Origin: Tricholoma matsutake
Taxonomy: Eukaryota; Basidiomycota; Agaricomycetes; Agaricales; Tricholomataceae
Length of the DNA stretch: 64,000 bases
Reading direction: 5' to 3'
NCBI GenBank assembly: GCA_026075535.2
Contig: AP026548.1
Span: 8,804,001-8,868,000, forward strand
Below the pieces are notes generated by a model, which saw only the letters and a program-made list of their open reading frames with translations, was not told the DNA's origin and did not search any database. Below, in pieces: positions 34,024-46,900 of the stretch; the stretch's first letter is position 1, and each line of letters begins with the position of its first letter. Position numbers and translations under genes: made by a program.

Positions 34024-35597
34024 ATGTATGTCATGTCTTGGATCGGCATCGGCACCTCCATCAGCCTTATGATGGATGTGCTGATCCTTCTTCGGTCCTT
34101 GGCTGACAGTCTCGCCGATGTGAATTTGGACCACCTACCCCTTGAATTCCATCCATCTCTCTTGGCCTTGTTGGATGATGGTGTTGCCAGTGATGGTCCT
34201 AGCCGTCTGGTGGATTCATATGTATGTGATTGGTGGAGCCACAATAGTGAACTGGCACTGGGGCAAATTTTTGCCAGTGACACCCTGGATAAGTGCCTCA
34301 ATAGCTATCGGCAGTATATCCCTGCCCCTGTGATCACCAGCTCACCGCTCACCGATAGCCAGCCAGCAGTCAATGCTGCCGATGGCCGAGCCGACTGCCG
34401 ATCTTGCATCGACCTGCAGGCTCTCATTGGGGATTTGTTCAATGAAGCACGTGGGATGCAGGACTTCATAGATGGCTGCAAATCATCAGCAGAGGCTGTG
34501 ATGAATGCGAATGTCAGGCAATCAGCAGGGTTCCAACGGCTTCATGAGCTAGCCCTGCTCAAGGAGCTTCAGTCTGAACCACGTAAGTTACCAACGGCAG
34601 CGGCAGCGGCATCAAAAAACAACCGTAGACACACTGGGAGACGGTCGGCCATAAGAAGACAATCGGAACTGGTATCTGCACATGCACAGGCTGGACTGGA
34701 GCACCTGAAGGCCCTTCCCCCAACCTCCTACAAGTGGACCTGGGGCGTTGATATTGCAGAGAATGAGGTTTTAGCAATCAATCAGGCAACCAAGGGCAAG
34801 GGAAAGGCACAGCATTCTGGGTATGCAGGGTCTCTACCTGATGGCGCGCAGCAAAAAAAGGAGTGGTCAGATGCACCAAGTCTCCCAACAGTTATCTCTG
34901 CCTACAGTCGACCACCCACAGTTACTGGTCACGATGCTGGCCTATATTTTTCAGATGCTGAATCCAATGTGTCCAATGCTGGGACTGCTCCTGTTGTTCC
35001 TGTCCCCGCTCCCATTGCTTCAGTCCCCATTGCCGATGCTGATCTCTCGCTGCCAATCTCTCTGCTGCCAATGCTGATTCCAATGCCATCCCCGTTCCCA
35101 CTACCGATGCCATCCCTGCTGCCGCTGCCGATGCTGAGGCACTCATGGTTTGGCAAGGTGAAGATGGTGTAGCAAATGATGCTGATCAGCATACTGCCCT
35201 TCAGGCAGCCATGGCATATGGTTCTGATTCATCATCTGCCCCTACAGGTTCCCCAACCGGCATTGATGCTGCTGACTTCTACCTTGATGATTCTACCTCT
35301 TCATCTCCACCCTCATATCCCCTATCAGCTTTTGCCACCGCGTCTGATGCGGCAGATGTTTTTCTCTCATCATCAGAGACAGATTCTACTGGACCTCAGG
35401 GTGAATCCAATGCCAATGCCAATGATGCCGGTGCCGACTCTGACAGTTTTGGTGATGAGTCCCCCAGCACCTCCCAGATAGAGCACCCCACTCCTTCTCG
35501 CATCACACTGCCCATCTATACTCATGCAGACTTTGATTATGTTGATGACACTTGGTTGCATGGCTCTGATGATATGGACACTACAGATGATGGATGA
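34024..35597 (+). pseudogene. unassigned KDZ cargo frame
   Basis: A frame of 382 codons (34024-35172) continues in a shifted frame to 35597 (150 codons). The first part reads LEFHPSLLALLDDG, DSYVCDWWSHNSELALGQ and CRSCIDLQALIGDLFNE. The middle has a basic patch (NNRRHTGRRSAIRR), then YKWTWGVDIAENEVLAINQA. The end is Ser/Asp-rich with Ala-Asp repeats made of gatgcc and gccaat words. It follows directly after the broken transposase, where the rest of that gene would be expected, so it may have been joined by deletion. I do not recognise the family. Confidence 0.4.
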
Positions 35598-36044
35598 TGC
35601 TCATTTATTTCACATATTCTATACATGAACATGTAGTAATAATTGTTGGAACACCAAATGTTTTCTGCCCGATCCCTAATCCCGGTGCCAGTGCCATGCT
35701 CAATTCTGATGCCGATCACTGATTTCATAAGGGTCTGTATTATGTGTCTGCTGCTGCTGCCGATGTCAGTAAATTTTTACTTTCTGCCAGTGCCAGTGCT
35801 GACCCATTTCATAGGTCTGCATACAACAAATGAATGATTGCTAATTAAGGCATTTATCATACATGTCACTATATAACCTTTGGCATCAGGAAATTTCCTT
35901 AGGCGGCATTGGCAGCATTGACCAACACCAATCGGGTGGGCAAGCTGATCCCGTTTGGTAGGTCTGCACTACATAGAAAATCAGTATCATTGCCTATAGC
36001 TAGGCCATACAGTTTCCTATGCACATCTATCCATTTGCCTGATG

Positions 36045-36294
36045 CCAATGCCATATATCTATGCCAATGCCATTGCCGTTGCCAAGTACCGTGTCCAATG
36101 CTATTTCTGATCTGCATATTAACATTCTTCATAGTGTATCACAAGCAAGAATTGTAAAAGTGTATTCATTTGATACTAGTACATGTTATACATACTATGA
36201 GAGCGTTCGACGGTGTCCACCGAACCCGTATCATTTGGTACACTGTATGTGTTCAATAGACCGTATTATTCAGTACATTGTAGCTTACCTATCT
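36045..36294 (-). repeat. right terminal inverted repeat of the KDZ element
   Basis: Inverted counterpart of 24916-25165, followed at 36295-36302 by the GACCTGTG target duplication. Confidence 0.85.
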
Positions 36295-36531
36295 GACCTG
36301 TGATGCTTGAGGGTCAGACCATTGAGGAAAATGTTGCTGAGGATGATCGATGATATTGAATTTGGAAACTTGGACTGATTGGACCATGCCTATATATAGT
36401 AATTAGTTCACACACTGGTTAGTTAGTCTTGCCTGGGTGCTTAATTTTTTTTATGAAACCTGCTTGTCCACCCCCAGAAAAGCAAATAAACTGGAGTGGA
36501 CCAGACTTTTAAATAGTAGAAGCAACCAATG

Positions 36532-36965
36532 GTGGCATTATCATCTATGGAAGCTGAATACATGATGGAGAGCCTGGCAATGCACCAAGTCATATGTCTG
36601 CCAGCATCCTGTACACCAGAGCCACCAAACTCAATGTAGATGATCAAGGACTCCAATAATGCTGTTAATCACAGCTGCACCAAACACAATGACATTCAGT
36701 ACTGTGCAATGGAAGACAACTTAGCGGACATACTCACCAAGGCACTACCAAGACCAAAACATGAGGATCTTGTTAGGCAGATAGGTATGGTGTAGGTGTC
36801 AAGGGGGAGCATTGAATAAGCAGTACTGACACTGACACTGATTACAGTAGTAATCAGGTACCCACAGATATTATTGTAATAATGCAGACTTCTAATCACT
36901 GAATTAGAATACCACTCAATGCATCAGAGCTTGTAAGTATAGATATTAATTGTACATAGTATCAT
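36532..36965 (+). mobile_element. Ty1/copia 3' end remnant
   Basis: The plus strand reads ALSSMEAEYMMESLA, the start of the copia RNase H motif, and later DNLADILTKALPRPKHEDLV, its C-terminal signature, ending at TAG (36793-36795). An internal stop and deletion separate the two. A polypurine tract aagggggagc (36801-36810) follows, then presumed LTR sequence to about 36965. It lies just beyond the right target duplication of the KDZ element, so that element may have landed in a copia copy. Confidence 0.75.
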
Positions 36966-37408
36966 GAATAACAAGTCCATTGAAAACTATCAAGTCCTCA
37001 TTGCTCAACACACAGGCAGTTCTGGTGAATTGTGTCTGCCACATGGCATGCTTGGTGCAGGTAAGCCATCAAGTTTTCATTGGGTTCTACCTTCCTTTGT
37101 CTGGAAGTGGGGGTGTGAGGGTATTAGTCAGATTGAACTCAACTTGTCCAAATAACTTAGAGCTTGCTATGTAGCTCAAAACATATGCACTGGGGTACTT
37201 TTGGATCATTACTTTCCAATAAGAAACTCTATTCACTCAACCTGCAATCTGTTGGCACCAATCACACAGTCACCCACAAGTCACCCAACTTGGAAACTTG
37301 GCAGCGCCGTGAATGATGTACATATTGACGTGGACACTCCATGCGAAACATGAACTGCGTGTGACAAAGAATAGTAAACACACAGCCAAAAGTTGAACTG
37401 TTACCATA
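36966..37408. other. upstream region of the SKT5-like gene
   Basis: No gene is seen. It must hold the promoter of the gene at 37409. No TATA box or binding site can be assigned with confidence. Confidence 0.35.
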
Positions 37409-39833
37409 ATGACGAACGGTGGTGCCCCTCCTCCTCGTCCTCCTCCTCCTCCTCGTCCTCCTTCTCTTCCAGTATTAGCACCAACGCCTCATCATTCCAT
37501 GGTTCCAACAAACGTATATTACATTTCTAAAGTCATAAACAAAACTCATTAAACTTTTATAGATCCTTGATAATCCACCGCCATCATATGATCTTCCCTA
37601 TCCTCCCATGCAATCTTACCATCCATCCCCATCTCCCCCTTCAACAACACCTCTCCCTTCCCTCACGGCTTCTCTACCAACTCTTCAACTTCTTCAATCT
37701 GCTCTTCCTTCCATCCAAATCCCTTCTTTCGATCCTTCTCAAAAAATTATATGGGCTCGCGACGTTCTCTTCCTCGTAGACAAACAATCCGCTACCTCAT
37801 CAACAGATACCCCAATAGGTCCTGCCATTATCCACGATCCTGCTTTATTCCGTCTCGTACAAATAGCACTTCCCATCGTACTAGCTATCGCTGCTTCAGC
37901 AACACCAGGCCAAATTCAAGGATACGTAGCCGAGGCTTTATTTCTCCGTGCCACCTTTGAGGCTAGCGGCGCTTACCCCGATTACATACCCCACAACCCA
38001 CGTAGCGCCTTTCGCGATTTCGAAGCAGCCGCTCGAGGCGGTTACGCTGCTGCGTGGTTCAGACTAGGTAGAGATTACGAAAATTTCAACGATGTTACAC
38101 ACGCCAGAGACTGTTTCGAACGTGGCGTCAAACTAGGTGTAGAAAGCTGTGCTTACGTACGTCCGTCCCCCCCCCCTCCTCTCTATCTAACCCTCACACT
38201 CACACACACCCAACAGCGCATGGGCATGGCACACTTAATGGGCCAACTCGGTCTTCCCTCAAACCCAGTCGCCGCCCTTCCTCTCCTCCACCGCGCCGCC
38301 CTCCTCTCAACCCCACAAGTCCCCCAACCAGCATACGTCTACGCTCTCCTCCTCCTCTCCGAATTCACCCAACTCCCTTCCCCACTGCCCTCACACCTCT
38401 TCACGCCCTACATCCCATCATCCTCCACCCCCTCCCTCGAAGCACGAAAACACCTAGAAAGAGCAGCCTTTCTCGGCTTCGCACCTGCACAGTACAAATT
38501 AGGACACGCCTACGAGTTCGCTACGCCTCCCTTCCCTTTCGATCCACTCCTCAGTGTACAGTATTATTCACTCGCTTCGCAGCAGGGTGAAGTCGAAGCT
38601 GACATGGCGTTATCGAAATGGTTCTTATGTGGGAGCGGGACCGTCGAAAGTGGTGGTGGGTTCGAGAAAGACGAACACCTCGCGTGGACCTTTGCTTCTA
38701 AAGCTGCGAAAAGAGGGTTACCCAGTGCGGAATTTGCTATGGGGTATTATGCTGAAGTTGGGGTGGGCGGTCCAAGGGATGTGGGTGCTGCTATGAGGTG
38801 GTACGCGCTTGCGAGGGATCATGGGAATGGAGATGCTGAGGAGAGGATGAAAGCGTTGACATCCGAGGTTCCCCAGGTGCTTTCAAGAAGTGAACATGAT
38901 GCTATTACCGAGAATAAGTTGGTTAGGAAGAGGACGATGGCTAAGGAGAGGAGTGACAGGAGTCGGCCTGAGCACTCTCAGGGACAGGGACAGGGACAGG
39001 GACAGTTCGTCTTGCAGAACCCCCATGCGGTTCCTGAACAACAACGCCCGCCACGCAGACAGGTCCTCGAGATCGTCAGGAAATCATCCATGATGATCCC
39101 AGGCGCCTACCCATCCCAGGCTCCAGCTCCAGCTCCAGCTCCAGCTCCACACCTCCCACATTCCCACTCTCAACCCCACCCATACACTAACCCCAACGCT
39201 AATCCTTCCTACCCTCATCACAACAACTCCACCCCTCCTATCCCCGCATCCACCCCTCCTATCCCCGTATCCGCCCCTCCCCGCCCACACTCCCAACCAG
39301 CCCAAATGCACCCGTACTCCCAAGCCCAAGCCCGCCCACTATCAGGAGCCAAACGCTACACACTAACAGACGCCCAACCCAACCCGACCCAACCAACCCA
39401 ACCAATCCCAAATCTAGGCCTAGGTCGAAAAAGCCCCGGACCAGGGTCCGCCGCCGGCGGCGCTGGAAGGAAAAGCCCAGGTCCAGGTGCTGGTATGGCT
39501 GGACCGGGGGGACGTGGACGTGGGAGGGCGAGTCTCGCTGGGAGTAATAGTAGTATTACTACTCCTCCTATTGGTGGGGCGGCGCCTTGGTTCCCTGCTC
39601 CTATGCCTGGGACTATGGTTGGGAATTCTCCGACTGGTACTGGGATGGGTGGGGGAGCGGGAGATGAAAGGGAACGGGAACGGGAAGAAGAGGTGGAGCC
39701 TGGTGTTGGTGTTGGGGTGGGGTTGGGTGGGGGTGTGGTGTATAGTGCGAAGCCTAGTAAGGGGCCTACTACGTTTGCGGAGATGGGGTTCCAGGGTGCC
39801 AAGGCTGAGGATAAGGAGTGTGTTGTTATGTAG
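37409..39833 (+). CDS. SKT5: SKT5/CHS4-family chitin synthase activator (Sel1 repeats, CaaX)
   Basis: Exons 37409-37513, 37563-38156 and 38217-39833 give about 771 residues. Introns are 49 nt (37514-37562) and 60 nt (38157-38216); the second is in frame without a stop, so retention would add 20 residues. The N-terminus is Pro-rich. WARDVLFLVDK precedes a run of Sel1-like repeats (about residues 155-440: FRDFEAAARGGYAAAWFRLG, DCFERGVKLGVES, HLERAAFLGFAPAQYKLGHA, AAKRGLPSAEFAMGYYAEVG). A long Pro/Gly/Ser-rich tail ends in CVVM, a CaaX prenylation signal. In yeast, Skt5/Chs4 is prenylated and recruits and activates chitin synthase III at the bud neck. The same role at septa or hyphal tips is inferred. 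The start ATG was chosen because exon 1 splices in phase. Confidence 0.88.
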
Positions 39834-40139
39834 GCGTGTGGGGGAGGAGGGAGTGAAAAGGTGAAAGTGGGGAGAGGAGAGACCGTTGTGAGTATGCAAT
39901 TGACTGACTCCCTTGATACTAGGACTTTCGGACTTTTGGATTGATTACTAACTGAATTGGCTTGATTGCTTGATTGATTGATTGATTGACGAACACCTAT
40001 ACGACACGCTTGTTTCTGAGAATATTAATTATAATCTTTTGTGTCCGTTGCGTTTGTTTTTTGCGTGGTACGGATAGAGATAGATAGATAGAATTAGGCA
40101 AGAATTAGCTATAGGAGTGTGGACGTAACTGTGTTCTTG

Positions 40140-40905
40140 AGCTGGAAATCAAAAGTCAGGGTCCCAGCAGTATTCTTGTTCTTCGGAAAGCATCATCATG
40201 AGCATACTAGTGGGCATCCAGCACCGGTACCGAGATCGAGAATGTTGACTTGGAGCGGAATTTCTTGACACGAAGCGATTCCGAGTCGACAGTGAATGGA
40301 TATGTACTAACTGATTGAGTGCTTGATATCGAATTGCTTGACCACCCGATGATGATGGCTTAATGTGTAATTGAAAAGAAAACATACCCGTTGGGTTTTT
40401 GAATAGAGATCTTGATACGACGCGGCTCCGACTCGGCAATGAATGCCATAGTATGCGGCGTTCCTGAACTCGAAATCAAAGTCTGGGGTTCCGCCGATAT
40501 CGGGTACTCTGGTAGTAATTTCTTGACACCACGCAACTCCGAGTTGGTGAATGACTCAATTGATCGATTGATGAACGACTTTGTCTCTGACTGAATTTGT
40601 GTGTTTTGCGTTAATCTTGACATGACGCGATCGCGACTCCGAAATTCGAATCGACAATGAATCGTATGCGGAATTCCTGAACTCGAACTCGAAATCAAAA
40701 AATCAGGGGGGGGGGGGGGGGTTACCGTCCATAATCCGAGTCTTGTGGGGTATTCAAAAAAAAACAGATTCTTGAATTCGAAATCAAATGCGGGGTTCAA
40801 GGGGCTTCGCTGCTTTTCGAATAGCACCCATGAGTGGATATCCAGCACCGAGATCGAGATGTAGACTTTGACTTGGGGTTCGTGAGACTCGGACGATGAA
40901 TCCCC
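40140..40905. repeat. degenerate interspersed repeat
   Basis: Variants of gaactcgaaatcaaa followed by gtc(t/a)gggtt, and of cacgacgcggctccgactc(g)gcaatgaatg, alternate at about 40145, 40265, 40420, 40470, 40530, 40625, 40685 and 40775. Spacing is 100-150 bp and copies are diverged. Confidence 0.5.
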
Positions 40906-43900
40906 CGGGCCAGGGGCTAGCATATAGCATAGCTAAAGAATAGCAGCGACTTCCAAGATGGTCAAAAAGGTCTGATTCTGATATGAGAGCATTTTATCTC
41001 CTGTAAGCGACTGCGCAAGGGAGTACAAGTTGCAAGTTGTAGATTGGCCATTCCCCGATAGCCCCAAGCTTCAAAAGTTGGCAAGGCCCGACTCCGAACA
41101 ATAGGGGCGCGGGGCTTTGTCCCAGTTTTACTCTGGTCACGGTTGGCAGTTTTCAGTTTGAGAATCCCTCTTGAAAATGGTATTCGTCTGAGAAGTTCGC
41201 CTTTTGAGACTAGTGCAGTATACTGATAATTTTTAGCAGGGCATAGACTTGGGTTCGTGTGGCTCTTGATCAGCGGGAGGGACAGTTGACCGTCGCTCTG
41301 CAAAAGTTGCGTTTTTGAAGGGAGTTCCTTTGTAGAATGGCTGTTCTTGGATACTTTGGGGTAACGTAGGCTTGCACTTGGCCACGAGTGTTGAAGATCA
41401 AACCAATAACGTGATTTGCGCATTGGGCACAGCCACGCCGCTTTCATGATCAGTTCGTCGTAGATTGTGTACGGAAGACAAGACACGTTGTAAGGGCGAT
41501 CATATCCGATTTCTTATCTGTAACAATAGCCGTGAGCAGGTTCCTGATAACATTTCCGCCCCCTTCAAGGTGTAGGGTGCAGGTGATCGTTTAACCACGT
41601 TACGCACTGCAGAAGCTTTTCATTCAACTCCAGAGAACCAAGGGATTGACTCCATAGGATTTCTCACCTCTATGTGCATTTTCGTCTATCCCACGCCGTC
41701 AACCAGTTTAATTTTCCGAACCACAGGATGAAATAGCTTCAAGTCAACGGTGTCCGACTGGACCGTGCTCCTGCGAATAGTGAACATTATGATCCGAAGA
41801 TCTTATAATATCATCCGTTCACGCGTTCACTGTGACAAATCACAGAAAGTATGTAATGAACGACAATCGTGGGTAACTTGGAAGGAGATGAAGGCGCTTT
41901 AACCAACCTGAAGTACAGTGCTCCCGAAGCACTAGAATCTTGCTATACGTAAGTCACCGTTCTTTTTTTTTTTTTTTTGGTTCTGGTGGAAAGAAACCCA
42001 AGGCAGATTGCGTTAATTTTCTCTCACTTGACTTGGTGGAGTAACCTTCCTTGTATTGTTCGGGTTCCACGATAGATCTCTGCCCTGATAAAGCTGATTG
42101 CATGTGGTTAGTAGGAATATTCGCAGCTCGTTAGCGTAAGTCATGAACCCTCGCCATGTGACGTACGTATGGCACATTACACGAGGAAGCGTGTATCATC
42201 ATATGTTGCAACAAGCAGATTCGCCGAAAGAGGAAAGGGGAGATGTAAAGGACGATAATGAACCATCCCAAAAACGTCGTGGAATCGATTATAGAGAAGA
42301 CAAAAAGGTAAGCATCAATACCTCGTGAGTACTGGGCGCTCTTCGGACGTTTAAGCACCATGCTTGGTCGTGGAGAAAGTAGAATGTGGTTCATTTACCC
42401 ACCACAAGGAACAGTTCCCAAACGATGAAGCTACAGACATGTCAGGACTATATTTGAAACCACGTAATCCCATATCGAGTCTACCGGCCCATCCACACTC
42501 GGCGCCGGTTGGATGGAATTTCTAGAAACAATCAAGGAAATCCGCATCAACGAGAAGGCTGAGATATTGATGATCATCGTCGCGCATACCAAGGGACGAA
42601 TCTTCCATATCTCGCTGATTTCAACGATTATCACCGGGACACACTTGCGCGGCTAGTGAACAAATAATCTCATGAGTCATGGGTCAGGACTCCATCGCGA
42701 CAGGTTTTTCAGGTGTGGATTTGCGGAGCCCGTACTGCTCGGGTTGGGATTGCACAAAGTCTAAACCTTCTGCAAGACGTAACGGCGGGAACAGGTTTGT
42801 TACCAAACATCTCAAACGCAAGGGTTCACAGCAAGCAACCCCCCCCCTTGTGGGTAATAAGTTCATCAGGGATCATATCAATCTGGCGGTTTTACGGAGG
42901 ATCGAAGGCAAGCCAGAATCACGATGTCGCTGCGCTCGCTGGCAACTAAAAATTTAAACGGATGGACCGTAACCATCTTTGGCCGTTGACGTTTTTCATG
43001 CTCAGTAAGTAACACTAGTACTACCCAATCGCAAAGTACCAGTGCATGGGCCAGTGGCCAGAGGAGATTCATATGCAGTGATTTATTTTTTCCAAGAACT
43101 TGGGCGAAAGCGGATTTGGAGGATAGATCCATTTGCGTTCAAGTCTCCAACCTGTGTCCATCAAAGTCAAAACACCCGAAGATTTCGCAGACAAGATTTT
43201 GGGGCGGCGTACACAGACCCGACTGGGAAATATTGAATGAACTGGTGCGCAACAATCTGAATAAAAAATTATCTTCAATTATTCAGGGCAAAGACAGAAT
43301 CCGATGTAAATACAACAAATATTGGTGGTTACGCACGCAGGAACTGGGATTCGGGGATAGCCGCGTTAAATGCAGAGAGAATACTTTGACAGGGTTCGGA
43401 GGCGTGCGTTGCTGATTGTCCTAACACAGAACTCTGCCGCGCTTTACTCGGACTGAAAGACCCTGTACAGTCCAAATTTGAATTTACACCCCCCCCCCCC
43501 CACACACACACACGTAAGAAATGGCAACTTATCCAATATAGAATATGGGTACTTACCAGGGATCTGCGGTGTTTCCCGGCTTGTATTTGCTATTTGAGTC
43601 ATCAGTTCGTAGATGTTTTGCCCTGACTCACAGGTCCGAAAACGACGTTGATAACTAGATAGGGAGCACTCGTTTGCACGGGAATATATATATAATTCCT
43701 GTTCACTGACAGAACTGTTGCACATCCTTGTTGATGCATCTGATTCATTACAAATTCAGTAATAGGTTTCACGGAGCTAAAAGCCCATGGCCACGGCAGC
43801 TAGCATGGCAATACGTACCAACTATTAAATTATCGCGAATTGAAATTAAATGTGGTGACGAAGAATCCAAGAAGAGTCGGCGGAAAAATCCATAATGGCC

Positions 43901-46900
43901 GGAAGTTTGACGTTGGGCATTCACAAAGCCAGTCTTAGCGACTACTTAACCAGCTTCGTCAAATACTAGTACGTGCCACTAGGATGGGCCGTTGTGGGCT
44001 GTGGTAGCCGCCACCATGAGCATTAATGTTTTTTTTATTTCATTTTTTCAATTGGGTACCTAGGCCTTGGTTTCAAGCCGTAAAAAAAAAATCAAATGGG
44101 GCTCTTGAACACAGCAGGAAAATCCGGCCCGTCGAGCTCCAAACAAAGTTCAGCCATCAATTTGTTCAAAAACTACTTATTAACCCACTACCATAACCAA
44201 TTTAGTTCTTTAGACCGTTAAACTGTGCCAGTGGTCACTCTCAATCTGTACAATATGTAAACGTTATGCCGTTAACAGTCAGTTGTCATCGAGTCTTCTA
44301 TGGTGGCATCAAAAAAAGAACCACGCAGAAGTTTGCAGTGTACGACTAGGTAATCTTCCAAATATGCAAATTGCTTCACAGTCCTATTTATCCCATGAAA
44401 AGAACCGAGACTATATACCGCCCGCGGCGAATAGCAAGCCAAGGAATGGGACGTAACACAGGCGCCGAACGTAGGGGACCGGATCAGGATGGTGGTGGTG
44501 GGGGGGGGGGGGGGGTGGGTGAACACGTTGTACTGCAAAGCTGCGAGAAGTCGGCAGTTCACTTTCACGTTTGAGTACGAGTGCTCACAGATTAAGTTCA
44601 ATATCTAAACGAACTTGATGAGCTAACATCGAATGACGTATCGCACCACACCCACACCATGATGTGTTGATTCCGCCATTCAGAACCAATGACCTGGTTT
44701 TAATTTTAATTTTTCAAGATTTCTAGAAATGCTTTCACACAGAAGAAAATCCCGATATAGACATTGTGACCGTTTGTCACGAAGGGTGCCAGTGTGCTTC
44801 TGCCGAAGAAGTCCCAGGGTGGCATGCCTGGAGTTAATGACAGTGTCCATTGAAGACTTTACAACAACGAGGGTCGTCACGAGGATCGATAAACCGCTTA
44901 TGTCCCGGTCCTTGACCTGTGCTATACAGCTGACATTGACGTTTGAAGTGGGTCGAAGGGTGTGCTACACTGGGAAATTGCTATGGTGTGGGACAACCTC
45001 GCTTCCACACGGGAGGAGGAATTGAACAATATTAGGCCACTCGCCAGTGGCGAGTTTGCATTTGGGGGGGGTGACATCTAGAACCGCTCCAAATACAATG
45101 CCGTAAACTGCACATGTGTCGTAAGGCTGATTACAGACCTTTCACGGGGATGTGCGAAAAAAACTGTGTGAGAGAAATATGATCACTCCCGCAGCCCCCA
45201 ACATTGAACAAAAGGTAAGTATTAATGATGATCAACCTATACGGATCATAAAATATTCGATGGCAATGATTTTAGAGATTTTCTTGCAAGCCACCTTTTG
45301 CATTTTTTTCTAAACGCGGGCGTATTTTTAGGGGTCTTTGGTTGCGCTATCAGTTTTTATCGCGTGAGAGCGACGGTCCGGCTCCAAAGATAGAAGCAAA
45401 GAGCCTAAGCCTAGCGGGCGTAGGCGTAGGCGCTGGCCATGGGGGGGGGAGGGATCTGGGAAAGGATTAGTAGGCCGGAAATAGAGCCTGAGTTTGAGGG
45501 TAAGCTAGAGTTTGATCGTATATTTGACGTTTGCAAATTGTGACAGAATTTTAAATATTTATGTACACCCCGGAAATCTGATGCGTAAAGAGGTCCCCAA
45601 GTCCCGGGTGACCTGTGTGACTGCGGCTTTGGATATTAAGAGAAAGAAAAAGAAAGAAAAAAATTTGGGAAAACTCTCATCAAGTCAGTATCACGACCAC
45701 ACCGCCATGCTTAGTACGCTCAAAGTGGATACAAACGCGGGTAAAAAAAAGGGATAGCCATTAGCCATTGACCGACATTGCAAGTGGGAATCCGGAACGG
45801 GCTACCTGCAATTCACTATGGGAGAGCGTGGTAGTTCCTGTTACCAGCAGATCCCCGACGGACGACCAGTGACACTGGGCGCAAGCATAACCGCGGCGGG
45901 TAAATCTCCTAAAAAAAGCCCATTTACCCAAATCCAGAAAGTTGGTTGATGGGGTTAATAAGACCTTTGATGATGAGTGATGCGATACGATGATTAGTTT
46001 TGTGGATTGTGGATCTTGCTATAATTATCAAATCAAACACAAAGACGGACAAGGACGACGCACCATCAGTTCATCAGAAGCCCCGGAGAATTGTTAACTG
46101 AACGGTCAAGAACATTTCGAAAAAAAACCTTGTGAAAAATGCGTGTGAAACAGCGCCTGCTCGTGACGGTTTGGGGGGCTTGACTTGGGACCGGACGTGT
46201 GTCTGTGTGATGGTGGTAACCAGACATTGGTGCAAGTCCTGGTACAAAAGTGACACCAGGTGGCATTAAAAAAATTAAAAAAATTGGGACGATCCCGTAA
46301 GGGTGATCATATCATTCAGTGTACGGAAGTAGGCTTGCGCAAGGGTGCTGCGAGGGGCGAGGGGCGGAGGAGAAAGGTGTTGAGCCAGTAGTAGTAGATG
46401 CACGGAGACTCGGAACCTCCGGCGCGCGCTAAGATTTTTGAGATAAGAGTCAAGAGAATGTTGACAAAGATTAATGGACCGATGACAGAAAAAGAACAAA
46501 GGGAGGGTTAACCGAGGTGCACAGCCGTCTAATGGTATGAGTTTTCGATAGCATGGATGGAAGCTCAAAATTGTGACACCAGAAAACGCGGGATTCTAAA
46601 TGGACGAAAAAGAAGTGTTGATCACAGGCACAAGGAACAAGCGAGTAGTAATAATCACAGCCAAGTAGTGAGAGCGAAAGGACTTGGGGGCCCCCGCGGC
46701 AAGGTTGATGGTTGATCTTCCACGCTAAGATGTCAGATGATCAACTGGGTATCGTAATCCTGTCTTCTGGTTTGGAACTACGAAAGGAGAGGTGAAGTGT
46801 CCATCTGATCATCAACTTTGTCATCGTATATTAGGTTCAAGTCGCAAATATAGTTGTGCACTTACTGGGCGTGGATCGTTGCATGGATGATAGTGACTAA

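Larger units (their letters stand above)
24916..36294. mobile_element. KDZ (Kyakuja-Dileera-Zisupton) DNA transposon, 11.4 kb
   Basis: The ends are inverted repeats of about 250 bp (24916-25165 and 36045-36294, inner AGGTAAGCTACA...). They are flanked by a perfect 8-bp duplication GACCTGTG at 24908-24915 and 36295-36302. Further subterminal inverted stretches (for example actgtatggcctagct) reach about 25340 and 35950. Inside are a KDZ transposase 5' part with CxC2 domain, a zinc-cluster accessory gene (plus), a second accessory gene (minus) and an unassigned plus-strand frame. Minisatellites built on GGC(A/C)NN words run throughout. Several in-frame stops show that this copy cannot move by itself. 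Confidence 0.85.

Noticed and set aside
39084..39899. Minus-strand Pro/Gly-rich frames within the SKT5-like gene
   Set aside because: They are shadows of the low-complexity tail of the plus-strand gene, which has Sel1 repeats and a CaaX end.
40360..41486. Minus-strand frames of 174-187 codons upstream of the gene-free region
   Set aside because: They run through the degenerate repeat and a G homopolymer, and the composition is not coding-like. I could not connect exons.
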